A stretch of DNA of 64,000 nt from Charina bottae (GCA_023362775.1 JALMGJ010000004.1:80342798-80406797); one strand, 5' to 3'; positions 1-11,934 are shown, counted from the first letter of the stretch. Notes: generated by a model from the sequence alone, not told the origin. Translations and numbers: made by a program.

Positions 1-248
1 GATTTGATTTCTCATTTCTTCCTTGTCTTATTGCACAGAGTTCTTCAAGGCTTTAACAATCTTCTTTCGTAAATCCAATAGGAAAAAATTGTCCAGGTCA
101 CTCTCTGGGTTTATCATTTCTATATCCCTTTTGAATTTTAAAATGTCAGCTAATTTGTTTTGTAGATCCAGTGAAACATCCTTTTCCAAGTCATTCTCTT
201 GGCCTGTCAGTTGGATTGATACCATCTCCATCTTGTCAGAAAAAAAAT
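1..248 (-). pseudogene. ORF fragment of an unidentified dispersed repeat
   Basis: An open frame of about 67 codons runs on the minus strand (231 down to 28). Its peptide is rich in Asp, Glu and Lys, with a segment like DLQNKLADILKFKRDIEM followed by SDLDNF. The same protein pattern recurs on the plus strand near 10860-11050, so this is a dispersed repeat and not a host exon. I do not recognise the family with certainty. A charged, helix-prone LINE ORF1-like or linker region is possible, but that is inference. The copy is cut by the window edge on one side and abuts a SINE scrap on the other. Confidence 0.45.
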
Positions 249-332
249 AGTGCGGGAGCTCAATCTGTCACACGGGATTAGGGATTCAAATCCCCGAACT
301 TGCAATCTTCTGATCGACAAGCCTAGATTTAA
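249..332 (-). mobile_element. Truncated Sauria-type SINE, tRNA-related head
   Basis: Read on the minus strand, this matches the head of the full SINE at 48578-48900, including the cttgtcgatc block, the B-box-like region and the gtgagctcccgc-like end of the head. Only about 84 bp survive. The body and tail are missing. It sits directly between the unknown ORF repeat and the Gypsy pol relic. Confidence 0.7.
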
Positions 333-1468
333 AAGGTGTTCAGAGAACTGGAGTCTAACCAGCTCCCACCTCATAGGAAGTCGGACTGTGCTATAGAACT
401 GGAACCAGGTGCCGAATTGCCCGTAACGAAGCTGTACTGTATGACTCCCAAGGAACTGAAGGGGTTGCGGGAGTTCATTGACAAAAACTTAGAATGGGAG
501 TTCATTCGCCCTGCCACTTCATCGATGGCTGCACCCGTTCTTTTCAGAACCAAGAATAATGGATCACTGAGATTGTGCACTGATTACTGGGGGTTGAATG
601 CTATCTGTACTTCCAATAAATACCCCTTACCGCTGATGAAGGACATGCTAGCCCATCTATCAAGGGGGAGGACTTTTACCAAATTAGACTTAAGGGAAGC
701 ATACTTCTGAGTTCAAATTCGGGAGGGAGATGAGTGGAAAACAGCATTTAATTGGCAGCTGGGGTCCTTTGAGTACTTAGTAATTCCCTTTGGATTGAGA
801 GGGGCCCCTGAAGTCTTCATTTAATAAATGAAGTGTTACATGATTTCCTGTACCGGGGAGTGTTAGTCTATTTAGATGATATCCAGGTTTATACTGAAAC
901 AATAGAAGGACATGTGTCTTTTGTGAGGTAAGTGTTGAAACGGTTACTTCAAAATCAATTGTATGCTAACTTGTCAAAATGTGAATTTCATAAGGAGCAA
1001 TTAGATTATCTGGGGTATCGGGTATCAAGCAAAGGGAATGAAATGGATCCGGCGAAGGTGCGAGATGTGGTGGCTTGGGAACCACCTCGAACTAGGAGAG
1101 AGTTACAGAGTTTCTTGGGGTTCACAAATTTTTACTGGCAATTCATACACAATTTTACACAAGTGGCTTTACCTCTCACTGATTTGCTAAAGACTAAGGG
1201 GAAGGGGGATCCTAAGGTGGTGAAAAGACCGGGGGCGAGTCTGCAGTGGACGACAGACTACCAAGAGGCTTTTGAACAGCTGAAGGCATTGTTCATTTCG
1301 GAGCCAGTATTAAACCACCCCGACCCCACGAAACCTCTAATCATACAAGTGGACGTATCAGATGTTGCATTTGGAGGGATTTTATTACAAAAGAATGGGG
1401 AGGGGAAGCTGAGACCTTCAGAATTTTATTCCTTCATATCCCTGAGTGGCTTGTGTCACGAACTCTGA
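333..1468 (+). pseudogene. Ty3/Gypsy LTR-retrotransposon pol relic (reverse transcriptase and start of RNase H)
   Basis: The plus strand encodes the core of a Gypsy-type polymerase in several pieces. The first piece (about 336-710) carries the ESNQLPPHR approach, a tract like LREFIDKNLE, an altered DYRGLN motif (DYWGLN) and FTKLDLREAYF. A stop follows where the family reads on into the EGDEWKTAF region at about 720-760. The catalytic box reads YLDD at about 869-880. A second long open stretch (932-1468) holds the connection region, including FLGFTNFYWQFI and the first RNase H strand around VDVSDVAFGG. Several in-frame stops and at least one indel near 820 break the gene, and I see no gag, integrase or LTR. 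It is an old dead fragment, distinct from the LINEs that dominate the window. Confidence 0.88.
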
Positions 1469-2085
1469 TTTAATAGTCAATGGATTGAGGGAGTCACACT
1501 AGAGCTGGTTAGGAGGCAAAAGCGTTCAGCGAGTAACTGATTAAGGTCTTGCCAATTTTAGGCAGAAGAGCAGGCTGGAGAGTACTAATCAAGAAATTAA
1601 GGTCACAGAGCTGAGGTTGTTAACTTGCAGTTAGCACTTACTAGGGAAGCACTGTGTCATGGGGGGAAGCTACTCGGGAAGAGATAATCAAAAATACAGA
1701 CAATATTTCATTTTAAGGCTATGCTTGCCAGACAGAGGTCATTAGGATGAAAAGGAGGACATGTCCTCCTGTTGCCGGATATCTGGTAACCCTAAGCATG
1801 CTACCTGTGCATGTACTTATTGGTCCAAGGGCCATAAATATACCACATTATCTTATTTGGTACTGACCTTTTCCCTTCAGCTATCGACACCTACTTCCTC
1901 CTTTCATTTGTCAAGATTCTCATCTATTTTTGTATCAATGGATATTTTATAATGCCTTATCCAAGTTGTCTACAAATATATTCAATATTCCAGAGTCTAA
2001 AACAAAGACTTGTGGCATGCCACTTGATCCTTCTTTCCAATCTGGAAATGTAATGAATTAACAGTATGTTTCTTGGCACTTAACA
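1469..2085. other. Non-coding stretch, possible Gypsy flank and hAT end
   Basis: No coding frame of interest is visible. The segment near 1748-1796 (ggaggacatgtcctcc followed by ccggatatctggtaaccct) resembles the end of a hAT-Blackjack-type element, but no partner terminus was found, so that part is tentative. The rest may be decayed Gypsy sequence or unique DNA. Confidence 0.3.
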
Positions 2086-2088
2086 GCC

Positions 2089-2385
2089 TTGTGTGGTGCA
2101 GAGTGGTAGGCGGCAGTACTGTAACTGAAACTCTCCCCAGGACCTGAGTTTGATCCCAGCGGAAGCTGGTTCTCAGGTAGTGGGCTCAGGTCGACTCAGC
2201 CTTCCATCCTTCCGAGGTCGGTAAAATGAGTACCCAGCTTGCTGGGGGAAAGGTAATTACGACTGGGGAAGGCAATGGCAAACCACCCTGCTCTATAGTC
2301 TGCCAGGAAAATGTCACAAAGGCAGTGTCTCCCCAGGGGTCACATGATTCGGTGCTTGCACAGGGGAACCTTTCCTTTCCTTCCT
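2089..2385 (+). mobile_element. tRNA-derived SINE with RTE-like 3' body
   Basis: The head has an A-box-like start (gtggtgcagagtggtaggc) and a B-box-like site (gagtttgatcccagc). The centre reads cagccttccatccttccgag with gtaaaatgagtacccag, typical of reptile tRNA SINEs. The 3' half (gaaggcaatggcaaaccacc ... tgcttgcacaggggaacc) resembles the 3' region of Bov-B/RTE elements, whose reverse transcriptase probably mobilised it. It ends in a ctttcc-rich tail. The copy looks nearly full length and moderately diverged. Confidence 0.8.
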
Positions 2386-3373
2386 TCTTGGCATATTATA
2401 CTGATCTTTATGTGCAAATCTCACTCACTAGCATTATGTAACTTTCTATAGTAAAGCAAGGCTTTCAATAGGAGCAAGGTTTCTCAAATATCAGAGTTTA
2501 AATTAGGTATCAAAATGAAATCTTTGAAATAAAATTAAATAAAAATGTATCCTATCTTGGTTCTACAACATAAATAGGTACAGTATATTGGTGGTTTGAA
2601 GAGAAAAAAGTTGAAAAGTTCAACATACTGTCTGCTAGCAAATTTCTTCTCCCTGTCTCTAATTTCTTCCTTACTTTGATGGTGCTGTGAAGTCAATTGG
2701 AAGTGATGGTAGAATTTTGAAATGATATTTTTTTCTAGAAAGAGAGAATAGTAGATTAACTTTACAAAATTACACACACTGGTAAGAGCAATTAAACCTG
2801 TGGATAGTGAAAAATTTGTTCAATATGGTTTATTTGTTTATTATTTATTTAATTCTTTCAGGCACATAAAATTAAACATATTCAAACAGAGGAAAATATT
2901 CTAAAACTTTCAGCTCACTTCTGTTCATTGTACTCTTTTTAAAAAGATGCTACATGGCTACTTTGACTACAGAAAAAATACATTTAGTTTATTCTCAGAG
3001 AGGTCTATAGAATATTATATTTTATTTCTGGGCATCTTTCTCTCCCAACCTTCCTGAATATATGTTTTGTTCTCTATTCTTTCTAAATAATCACTGATTT
3101 CCATTTCTATCTCTTTTCATGGTTCTACTCATGGTTCTCATTCTTAGTTTCCCTCTTTTATTATTCTGTTACTGAATATTTCTTTTCCACCCTGTCTCGA
3201 ACACAAAAGTACACATAATTATCCTTCTTTCCACTGAATTCATGACAAGCCGTATGAAATTCCGAACAGTTCAAATACTGAAGAAAGCTATGAAGAAGAC
3301 TGCAGAATGTCTGCCAATCATTACATCATCTTCAGTTGTACAGAATAAAGCAAGATAAAAATCTAACAAATAA
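2386..3373. other. AT-rich unique sequence
   Basis: No recognisable element or convincing coding frame. An 80-codon minus-strand open stretch at 2535-2777 has no recognisable motifs and is probably chance. Confidence 0.4.
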
Positions 3374-3437
3374 ATATTTATTTCTTTTATTTATATGGCC
3401 ACCCATCTCACAATAGCAGCGCTGGGCAGCTTACAAC
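3374..3437 (-). mobile_element. L2-like LINE 3' tail fragment
   Basis: The reverse complement reads gtaagctgcccag ... gagatgggtggccatataaa followed by an A/T-rich simple tail. This is the conserved 3' end shared by all L2-like copies in the window. Only about 60 bp remain. Confidence 0.65.
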
Positions 3438-3619
3438 ATTTCAACACATGTAGTAGGTGAGGAGTCCTCAAAGACCTCATGTGATAGACTTGCAAACATT
3501 TTGATTATAAAATTGTTTTCATTTATCCCAAATACAAACACTATTTTCATACAGTATATATCAAGACATATGTTTTGTTTTGACTATATGGGATCACTTT
3601 CAGTTTATGAGGCCTGAAG

Positions 3620-4110
3620 ACATGCTTGTAGCTGTCCGGCCTATTGCGTGTTCTCTAGATCTGTGTCTATCTTGGCTTATTCAGTCTATCTGTGGTGGAC
3701 CCAGAGAGTGTTGAACATATCTTTGCAAGATGAAGTGGTGTTATCAGCCTTGAAGGAAGCATTAGTCCATCCAGTGCTCAAGAAAGCTTCCTTGGATCCA
3801 GAGGATTTTGCCAATTGCCTTCCTTTCACTTTAGAACATTTGTTTTGGAACAAGATGCTTAAAGGAATGATATTTGTGCCTCTGTTTTTGAACACACAAG
3901 TTATCTTGACCATTTTTATTTGGGTTCAGAATTAGCTACAATCACTCTGATGGACAGAATCAGCCAAAGCATAGAGGACTTTGCTGGCAATAGAAAGATG
4001 GAATGCAAGTCTATTTATCCTGTTCAAGTTCTTAGCAGCTTTCACTATTGTTGACTAGAGTGTTATCATGAAATGTCTCTGTGAGTTGGGGTTTGGGCTG
4101 GAAGGAATGT
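3620..4110 (+). pseudogene. Old L2-like LINE reverse-transcriptase fragment
   Basis: An open stretch (3648-3935) includes SALKEALVHPVLKKASLDPED, the same block that precedes the RT core in the better preserved copies at 52.6 and 61.0 kb. Downstream, in another frame, residues resembling LAAFTIVD recall the SAAFDTIDHGIL motif. There is no open catalytic region. It is strongly decayed, so it is probably among the oldest L2 copies here. Confidence 0.6.
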
Positions 4111-6086
4111 GTTATAATGATTATACTACTAATTGCAAGGAAGGTTTCACTGCCTTTTTCCACTTTTCTGAAATCTGCCTGTTTTGTTTTGGTTTCCCCC
4201 CCCCCTCAAATGGTAGTATTAACTATCAGACTGACAAAAGAGGTCAGAATAGCAACAGCTAACTTCCTCTAACAAACAAACAAACAAACAAACAAACAAT
4301 TACAGATTCAGATATAAAAAGTCTACCTGTATAATTCTACATACCTACATCTACATGGTACAGAAATTTCTTCTACATATTGTTTGTAATACTTGTTGTA
4401 GGTCTGGAAAAATCTCTGAGATTTTTGAAAAATTGCTACCAATGTAGAGAACTAGTGTGCATCTTTTATAGGTGCTGAAAGCTGCACTTGGCCTGTTGAG
4501 TAGTATTCTGGGTTCTGCACTGGAAAAGGTAGTGAGTGATAATTAAAATTTAATACAGTAATTTTCTGGTTATGTATTATTTCCTAATCTTACATTAAAA
4601 ATTACAGTGTAAGAGGTCTCACCCAAGGCTTTTTAGGGATATTTGGAGCCTCAGGCTGTGTACCCTATTAGGTAGATGGTGATAATTTAGTTAGAGCAGT
4701 AATCTGATGCAATTATAAGGTAGTTGCGTATATGAAATCTCCTAAGGTTTAAGGCATAAATAGGCAGTGGTAAATTAATGAGTCCAAGCTGGCACTGAAG
4801 CTAATTTTACTTGCTATTTTTTTCTGACAGTTTCTCTAATAATTTTCATACTCAATCATCACCTTGATGAATCATTATTCAATAAACTAATTAATTTGAA
4901 CTATATCTTACAAAAATGGAAGGAATTCAAAGATTACAGCAGCTAGTTAAAAGCTTTCTAAATTACGTGGATTATTATGTTAAACAGAAGATGATATATG
5001 TATGATGCATTAAAGATTGAGGAGTCTAAAAATTATTTGGAACTTTGAAAATAATGTGTATATGTATATACCTAGACTTCTACAGAGATATAGTGTAAAA
5101 GTCTGAGTTTATCTAAGCTTTGTATGAGAAAGTTTATTAGCTTAACTTTCAGCTTCATATCAGTGGCTTAATGCATTTCTAACTCCATTTGTTTACTTAT
5201 TATAATCTTACTTATTCTGTATAAGCAACATTAATTATCAAAATTTGGCATCTGTCAATTGCTTGACTCCTTAGAGTTTTTCCTTTATCTCTTCATTTGT
5301 TCACACAGGAGGTCTTTGTAACAGCAATAAAGGTAGTTTTCCTGTTAAAGGCCATCTATCTGTAATTCTGATTCAAATATTGTTTTGTTATAAACATGAA
5401 AACAAATACCCAAAAATCATTCTTTTCTGATTTAGAGGTTCATTAAAATACTCATAATTGACAAATCTAGAGATTTACCTTATAAAGAGACAACTGAGTT
5501 TCAGAAAGCTTCTATGGATATTTCTGAGTCAAAGTGGAACGTATCAGCAGCTGCCTTGAATAGAAGAAGTCCTTCTTATTTTTTCCTTTCTGAAGAAGAA
5601 TGGTGTTTTTCTTGCTGCCACTAAAGGGAGACCTCCTTTGGGACCTTGTTAGATGCTTTCATGTGAAGGCCATTTGACCCAGCTCTGATTAGTGAGCAAG
5701 TGAGGAAGGCTAGAGTGGTTGGGGGATGCCTTTGGCTAGTGTTCTCCCCCTTCTTCAGTAGGATAAAACTCTCAGTGGAATATATTAGGGATAATAACAG
5801 GGTAAAAAATGTCAGTTGAAAGAAATGGGATAAATAGTGCTCCTTTAAACACAGATACACATACTGGTTAAGCTTCTGTTCTTCATAGAAAGAAAGCTAT
5901 ATTACATATTTCATTGTATAATAATCCCTTAAAGTAGTAAAGCTATCATTAAAATAAGAGTGGGACACAAAATATTAGTAAATTTTAAAGATCTGGATAG
6001 TAAACATGTTTTGTTTCTGCAAACAATTAATTAATTAATATTCTATAGCTTTGCTTTGACAGGTTGTGGAAAGATATATTAACCAT
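4111..6086. other. AT-rich unique sequence with a short (AAAC)n tract
   Basis: A (caaa)n microsatellite lies at about 4272-4300. No element or coding region could be recognised in the remainder, including a 79-codon minus-strand open stretch at 5621-5860 that shows no family motif. Confidence 0.4.
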
Positions 6087-6240
6087 TGTTAGCCAGCTGG
6101 GTGACCTTGGGCCAGTCACTCACTCTCAGCCCTAGGAAGGAGGCAATGGCAAGCCACTTCTGAAAAACCTTGCCAAGAAAACTGCAGGGACTTGTGCAGG
6201 CAGTCTCCGAGAATCGGACACGATTGAATGGATTAGAAAA
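6086..6240 (+). mobile_element. SINE fragment with MIR-like core and RTE-like tail
   Basis: The segment agctgggtgaccttgggcc followed by agtcactcactctcagccc is the conserved core seen in MIR-type SINEs. It is joined to ggcaatggcaagccacttct ... gaatcggacacgattgaatg, the RTE-type 3' region, and a poly-A-like stretch. The tRNA-like head is missing. Confidence 0.75.
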
Positions 6241-7636
6241 AAAAACAGGAAAGAGGAATAACAAAGGTCTGCTTGACATTAAATTATGGGAAGAAAAGGA
6301 GTGGGATTAGCACATATCTGTCTTTCCACATTATATTATATTTTGAAAGAGTTCTTATGTTTATGGACACATCTTAATTAATATATGAAGGTGGAGATTA
6401 TTATTCTCAACAGAATTGCAATCCCAAGTAGGATGTATTTCGTTATGCAGTTAATCAGCCAATCCACAAGGTGTTCTGGAAAGCCAGTAGATTTATCTGG
6501 GTTCCTAAGCCTTAATAACTCATTGGTAAGAAGCCAAGAAGCAGAGGAATCCAGTAAAATCTTATATACTGAAAAAGACAAAATTTTGTGGCAGAAAAAA
6601 ACTGCTTTTTTTGAATCACCGCTGGCTACTTTAAATGAAGCTAAAAGGGTAGCCAGTTTTTTCATGTTATCTCATACGTTCCATTTTGTCATTTCAAAAA
6701 TGCATTGTACGGATGTTCTGGTATGCTTGGAAAGATACAGAAAACATTTATCTTGTTGAAGCAGCAGCAGCCACAGAAAACAGACCTGAAGTAAAACTGT
6801 GCAGACTGATATGCTTCACCTCACGCTACCTCCCCTATTTTGGCACCTACAGTGGTGCTTAAAAGTTTATGAACCCTTTTGAATTTTCAATATTTCTACA
6901 GAAAAAATGAACTAAAATGTGATCTGTTCTCCACACCAATCCTAAAACTAGATAAAGAGAACCCTATTAAATAAATGAGTCAAAAACATTATACTTGTTC
7001 ATTTATTTATTTCCTTACTAAACCTTAATCCTATTTAAAATTCTGAAGAAAAATGAATTATACTCAAATCCTGAGCATATATTTTTTTTACTTTTGTATA
7101 TTAACAGATGAAGCACAAGATTAAAAGTATATAATAAAAATACTCCAAAGTGTGTGCCTTGGATAGTCCATTATCAGACAGAAAATTACTTCTTTGCTAT
7201 TTTAGTTTTGCAGTGATTCCTGTTGCATACTGTAGCTACTGCTTTGCTGATATTATTGAATAATTGACATTGCAACAATTGTCTGATTTTTACCAGCTGA
7301 GTGTATTTACACAAAAATAATTTACACATTAATAAAAAATACAACATATGTTAATTGAATTTGTTTCATTCAACATCTTGAAAGCTTATTCTCTCCATAC
7401 AATTTCAGATAACATCCATAAGAGACTAGAAAAAAAGCATAATTTTGTATAATAACATCTCTATCCTATCTGGATGAACTCAGGCTTCTAACATGTTCTG
7501 TTCATAGCCATTTAGGATAGTTAAGTTTTTCCATATTTAATTTTTAAATTAGAAATCAATTGTTTAATGCCATTTATCTAAAATGCAATTTTAATAAGAA
7601 ATGTTATACAGCTTATAGTATTGTTAAAGCACACAC

Positions 7637-7670
<34 letters not shown>
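7637..7670. repeat. (CA)n microsatellite
   Basis: About 17 dinucleotide units, directly visible. Confidence 0.95.
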
Positions 7671-7673
<3 letters not shown>

Positions 7674-8798
7674 CATAGCAGTCTTTTGTTTTCTGTAGGT
7701 GCTTCAAGATTAATGCATAGCATTTGAAGTTTACAATTTATACTACAGGGTATTCAATATTTCCATAAATATTTAAGCACATTTAGTTACCATTATGTCA
7801 ATGTATCCTGGATGCATCCTGTATATCCTCAGGCCAAACACATTCTAGCATCTATGTTGCCTAGGATAATCTATTAAATCTGAGAGACAGCAGGGTTCAT
7901 AGATAACCCATGGCCATGTTGCAGAGCAGACCAACTGCCCTTTATAAATTGCATTTCAAATGGAATTCTATTTCTGAATAATTCAAAATGGATCTTACAA
8001 AAAGTCAGATCTCTGAATTACAGTAATTGATACTTATATGTGAAAAAAAGAGAAAAGAAAAGAAAAGCAATTTATATGCTCTATCATTAGTGATTTAGGA
8101 CAGGATATTTTGGATAATTTAACGTTTTTCTCCAGATGCACTTTTCCTTTTAAAAATTGCCTTCTACACTTTTTTTTTTTTTGGTCCCTAAAGATATTGT
8201 TTGCTATTTCAAGGGCTAACAGGAGGGACTAATTTTAGTCAGGAGACCAGTGAATGTAGAGAAAGGTTATACCATATTAATCCAAAAAGAAGACCTGGAA
8301 TTTAAGATAATTGTCCTCCCCCATAGGAAGAATAGACACAAAATACATAGTTCAAAATCCTGAGAAATATCCAGTTTCCCTAATTTGTCAAGCTAGGGTT
8401 TACCAACTCTAGCTGAAACCATTCATGAAAATTTCTTCACTGCTTTGCAATAAATGTGTTCTCGTGACACTCTTGTATATACGTGTACATATGTGATTGT
8501 ACCTACTTACCAAAAAACAGGACATGCAGGAGTAGGATCCTAAAATCACCTGTAAAATAAGGCATACCCTTTACATAATTAATTTATCCACATCCGTATA
8601 TACCAAATATACTTTTTCACACACCCCTAAACCAGTGGCTCATGTGGAAACAAACATTCTCCCTTCTTCTAGATGATGATGACGAAGAAAATAGGATAGA
8701 GATGGTGGATTTACTCCCCTGGGATGGGAGTGAAGAGAAAAAGGGGACTAAAACTGGATAAAGATAAGATGAGAAAGAGAAATAACTGGACAGAACAA

Positions 8799-8799
8799 A

Positions 8800-8874
<75 letters not shown>
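8799..8874. repeat. (AAAG)n microsatellite
   Basis: About 18 tetranucleotide units forming a pure purine tract on the plus strand. Confidence 0.95.
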
Positions 8875-8875
<1 letters not shown>

Positions 8876-9229
8876 GTGAAGCCTTGTTAATTGTTATAAA
8901 AAGAGCTCACGGCATTTCCCAAAATATCAACTAATCTCCATACTAATTTTCAAGGGCATATATGATTTGTAAAACAGATGTTTGCCATTCTCTGTACACA
9001 GAAACGACTTCTGCTGCTGTTGCTGTTGTGATGCTGCTTGTAAATTCATTGTAATTGGAGAAAAATTCTTCAAATTTATTCTTAAATTATATGTTTATTT
9101 GTTAAAGATCATGGAGAAGTGAATTATTTTATTTTCTGCATTATTGAGATTGAATTAAAATAATAAAATAAGGTAATTTGAAAATAATTATTGATTTGAA
9201 TAAATGTGGCATATTATTAGTGTAGTGAC

Positions 9230-9430
9230 TTACTTAGGTGCCATTGAGTTGAGCTCAGTTTCCAGTGAGTGCATGCACAAGAGTTTTCTATCCAAAACCC
9301 TCTCCAGAAACATCTCGTAGCTCTTCCAAGGACAGTCCTGTAATTTCTTTGATCCTGTCAACTCATGTTATCTATTTTCTTTCTCTTCTTGTACTTCTTT
9401 CAACTGTGCCACGCATAGTTTTTTTACATG
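9230..9430 (-). pseudogene. RTE/Bov-B-like LINE 3'-terminal coding fragment
   Basis: The minus strand encodes DRIKEITGLSLEELRDV followed by a degraded C-terminal end. It then reads into aatggcacctaagtaag, a form of the 3' terminus used by RTE-type elements. Only the last coding residues and the tail remain. Confidence 0.55.
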
Positions 9431-10314
9431 CCCAGAATATATTAATTCTGCTTCCTGATCATTGCCCCAAGGGACAAATTACTCTTTATTTCATCTAGGA
9501 TAAAGAACTGGATCTTAAGCCTATGTGTAATTATATCACTATCAAAATAAGATGCTTACTATTCATGTTACCTTGGTAGAACAATTGATCAGTACACCTA
9601 TCCCTTTTAGGTTTAGTAAGGTATGGCTAGGGATGTGTGGTTGGCAAAATCCCTGAGAAAGAACAACTTCTATACTCTCTTGGTTAAATAGCAAGATAAA
9701 AGCTTGCTGGAGGATTTTGTTCCTTTGAATTATCCCTGGGAGTACTAGATGGCAAAGGAAAAAAATAATCTGAACCTTCCCCAAGCCCCCCCCCCGCAAA
9801 AAACAAACAAACATCAGGGCTGAAATCTTTCAGAATATAGGACAGAATCTAATCCACCTGAAATTCTAGGTACAGTGAGTTTCATTTATATGTGATCAAA
9901 TCAAGTATCACCCAGTTTTCAAGGTAGATTGACCTATTAACTGTCCTTTTGCCCACTTCTCTTTCATCATTTACTTAACATGTATTCATGTGTTTATTTC
10001 CCATGGCATGTTCTTAATAAGTTTTAACAAGCACATATTTTTAGTGCCAGTTTGTGTCATGGGGATGTAATCTGGCAGCATGTTTCATAGGAAGTAGGCT
10101 GCTCAGAGTAACTATCAAATATTTAAGACATTAAATACTTCTTTTGGTTTTGGTCCTATAAGAAAAAGAAAATGCCAGCAAATAACAGTTGAAGGCAAAA
10201 ATTGCTGCATCACTCTGGACTAACTTAGTTGAGTGGAAAACATGTTACAGTAAAAAGACCATTAAGTTAATTTTAAGAGTGTCTGCCTCTATAGATAGAC
10301 TGTGACTAAAAGAT
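9431..10314. other. Unique AT-rich sequence
   Basis: No element or coding region recognised. A poly-C run and an (AAAC)n scrap lie near 9787-9812. Confidence 0.4.
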
Positions 10315-10322
10315 GTTGTGGA

Positions 10323-10842
10323 TAGGCTGACCATATGTCCCGTTTTGAATGGGACAGTCCCATTTTTTTAGCATTTTTCAACTGTCCTGTTGTTTTGATA
10401 AAAATCTCAATTTTGTCCCATTTTTTAAACCCAGTGGGAATGGCGTGGAAGGAGGATCTGAGTCAGAGCTGCTGATTGGAGGCAGCCCAGAAGAGGAAGC
10501 CCTCCCACCTATCAGTGTGTGGCAAAGCAGGGACCAGGGGGTGGGGTTTGCAGGTGGGAGCCAATCACTCAGACTGGGGGTGGGGTTTTCAGGCAGGAGA
10601 CAATCGTGCAGACTGGGGGTGGGGTTTGCAGACAGGAGCCAATCGCATGGACTGGGGGGAAGGTTTGCAGGTTGGAGCCAATCGCATGGACTGGGGCACA
10701 GGGTTTGCAGACAGGAGCCAATTGCACAGATCAAGGGGCGGGACCCCTGTCTTTTTCATGAATACAGAACATTACATAAGACCCCGCCCCATTTTGCCAT
10801 CCCAGTGTCCTGTTTTTGTCTCAAGGAAATATGTTCAGCCTA
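10323..10842. mobile_element. hAT-Blackjack-like non-autonomous DNA transposon
   Basis: The ends form an imperfect terminal inverted repeat: taggctgaccatatgtcc at the left, and on the opposite strand taggctgaacatatttcc at the right. Eight-base flanks gttgtgga (10315-10322) and gttatgga (10843-10850) differ by one base, as expected for an old hAT TSD. Just inside the left end is tcccgttttgaatgggacag, familiar from Blackjack-type elements. The interior carries five 39-bp tandem units and no transposase, so it needs an enzyme in trans. It is inserted into, or directly beside, the ORF-bearing repeat at 10851. Confidence 0.75.
10537..10732 (+). repeat. Five tandem 39-bp units, each with a CCAAT-like motif
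   Basis: Units start at 10537, 10576, 10615, 10654 and 10693. Each begins with a G-rich block (gggggtggggtttgcag or a variant) and four of the five contain the string ccaat (unit 2 has acaat). Because 39 is divisible by three, all frames stay open across the array, producing 13-residue repeats in long spurious reading frames. The array lies wholly inside the hAT-like element. Confidence 0.9.
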
Positions 10843-10850
10843 GTTATGGA

Positions 10851-11560
10851 AGAGGAAAAAGTTTTACTGGACAAGATTGAGACTGATCTGAAAGTGGATT
10901 TAAAAATGACAGGCTACAAGAATGATATAGGAAAAGATGCTACACTGGACATACAAAAGAAACCAACTAATGTCTTAATAATTAAAAGGGATATACAAAT
11001 AACAAACCAATAGAGTGACCTGGATAATTTTCCTTTATTGGGTTTACAAAGGAGACCTATTTAAGCTTTGTGAGAAGGGACAAAGGAAAAGTGAAAAGAA
11101 ATCAAGATTTAGGACATTATTTGAAGGGACTAAAGATCAAGATTATTAAAAGTAAAAGGAAGGAATATAGAGTTGGTTTATTTGATCAAGATTAAAATAG
11201 ATATGTTGTTATCTCTGGTAACCCTTAATGGACTTTTGCTGATCAGGACTGAAACAATGAGGTTTTAAGGATTTGTCTATAGATAAGAGATAGGATATGG
11301 AAAGAAGAGATCATTTGTTATACTTTAAGACAAGGTGATAAGTTACTAAAATTGTTTATACTTGTGATGAGGGGGTAAGTTATTTATATATTTCTTTTTT
11401 TTTCTTTACTACATTCTTAGTTTTTCATTCTTTTCCTCACTTTCTATTTTTCTTTTTATTCTTTTTTTAGCTTGTAACCTTGTGTGCTTTTTAGTTTGTA
11501 TTAGTTTTTAACTTTGTAATTATAATTTTTAATAAAATTACTGTTAAAAACCGTAATTCT
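10851..11560 (+). mobile_element. Unidentified dispersed repeat with ORF remnant
   Basis: Codons from about 10852 give a peptide with EKVLLDKIETDLKVDLKM, then KDATLDIQKK, KRDIQITNQ, a stop, and SDLDNFPLLGL. This is collinear with the minus-strand fragment at 1-248. Coding-like sequence continues through DLGHYLKGLKIKIIKSKRK near 11106-11160 before dissolving into stops. The 3' part is T-rich and ends near aataaaattactgttaaaaa. It behaves like a retroelement copy with an A-rich end, perhaps a non-LTR ORF1-like region, but I cannot name the family. Confidence 0.5.
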
Positions 11561-11934
11561 TATCTATCATTTTAGTGGGTATATACTGTAACTTGTAACC
11601 TTGTGTGCTTCATGCCTCTTCTGCATTTCTTTGTTGAGGAGCCCAGTGTAGTTGTGTGCTCCAGTAAAAGATGTTTTGTTGCATCTATTTCCAAACACTT
11701 TAGTTCCTTGCTTGGGCATTTTTTTTACAACAGCCACTATTGTTTATTAGATTGCAGTCAAGCAAATTCTTAGCTATGTCCTTTTTCAAGTACACTCATC
11801 TTCTTTATTTAATATAATTATAAATGTTTGCTATGCTGAAGCATTTTGAAGCACTCTACAATAAAACATCAATACATACATAAGAAAATAATTCATTAAA
11901 CATATGCATTAAAAAAAGGAGGGGCAATATTGTC

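Larger units (their letters stand above)
6241..9225. other. AT-rich sequence with microsatellites, no recognised gene
   Basis: Contains a 124-codon open stretch (6385-6759) overlapping a 95-codon antisense one. Neither has motifs I recognise. (CA)n lies at about 7637-7670 and (GAAA)n at about 8801-8874. The rest appears unique. Confidence 0.4.

Noticed and set aside
6378..6759. 124-codon frame and an antisense 95-codon frame as a possible gene
   Set aside because: No known domain, no splice or family evidence, and two opposite frames open together suggest chance in low-stop sequence. Kept only as a note.
10349..10880. Several overlapping open frames with repeated GGGVCRQEPI-like peptides
   Set aside because: Produced by the 39-bp tandem array, whose period keeps every frame open. 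No independent coding evidence.
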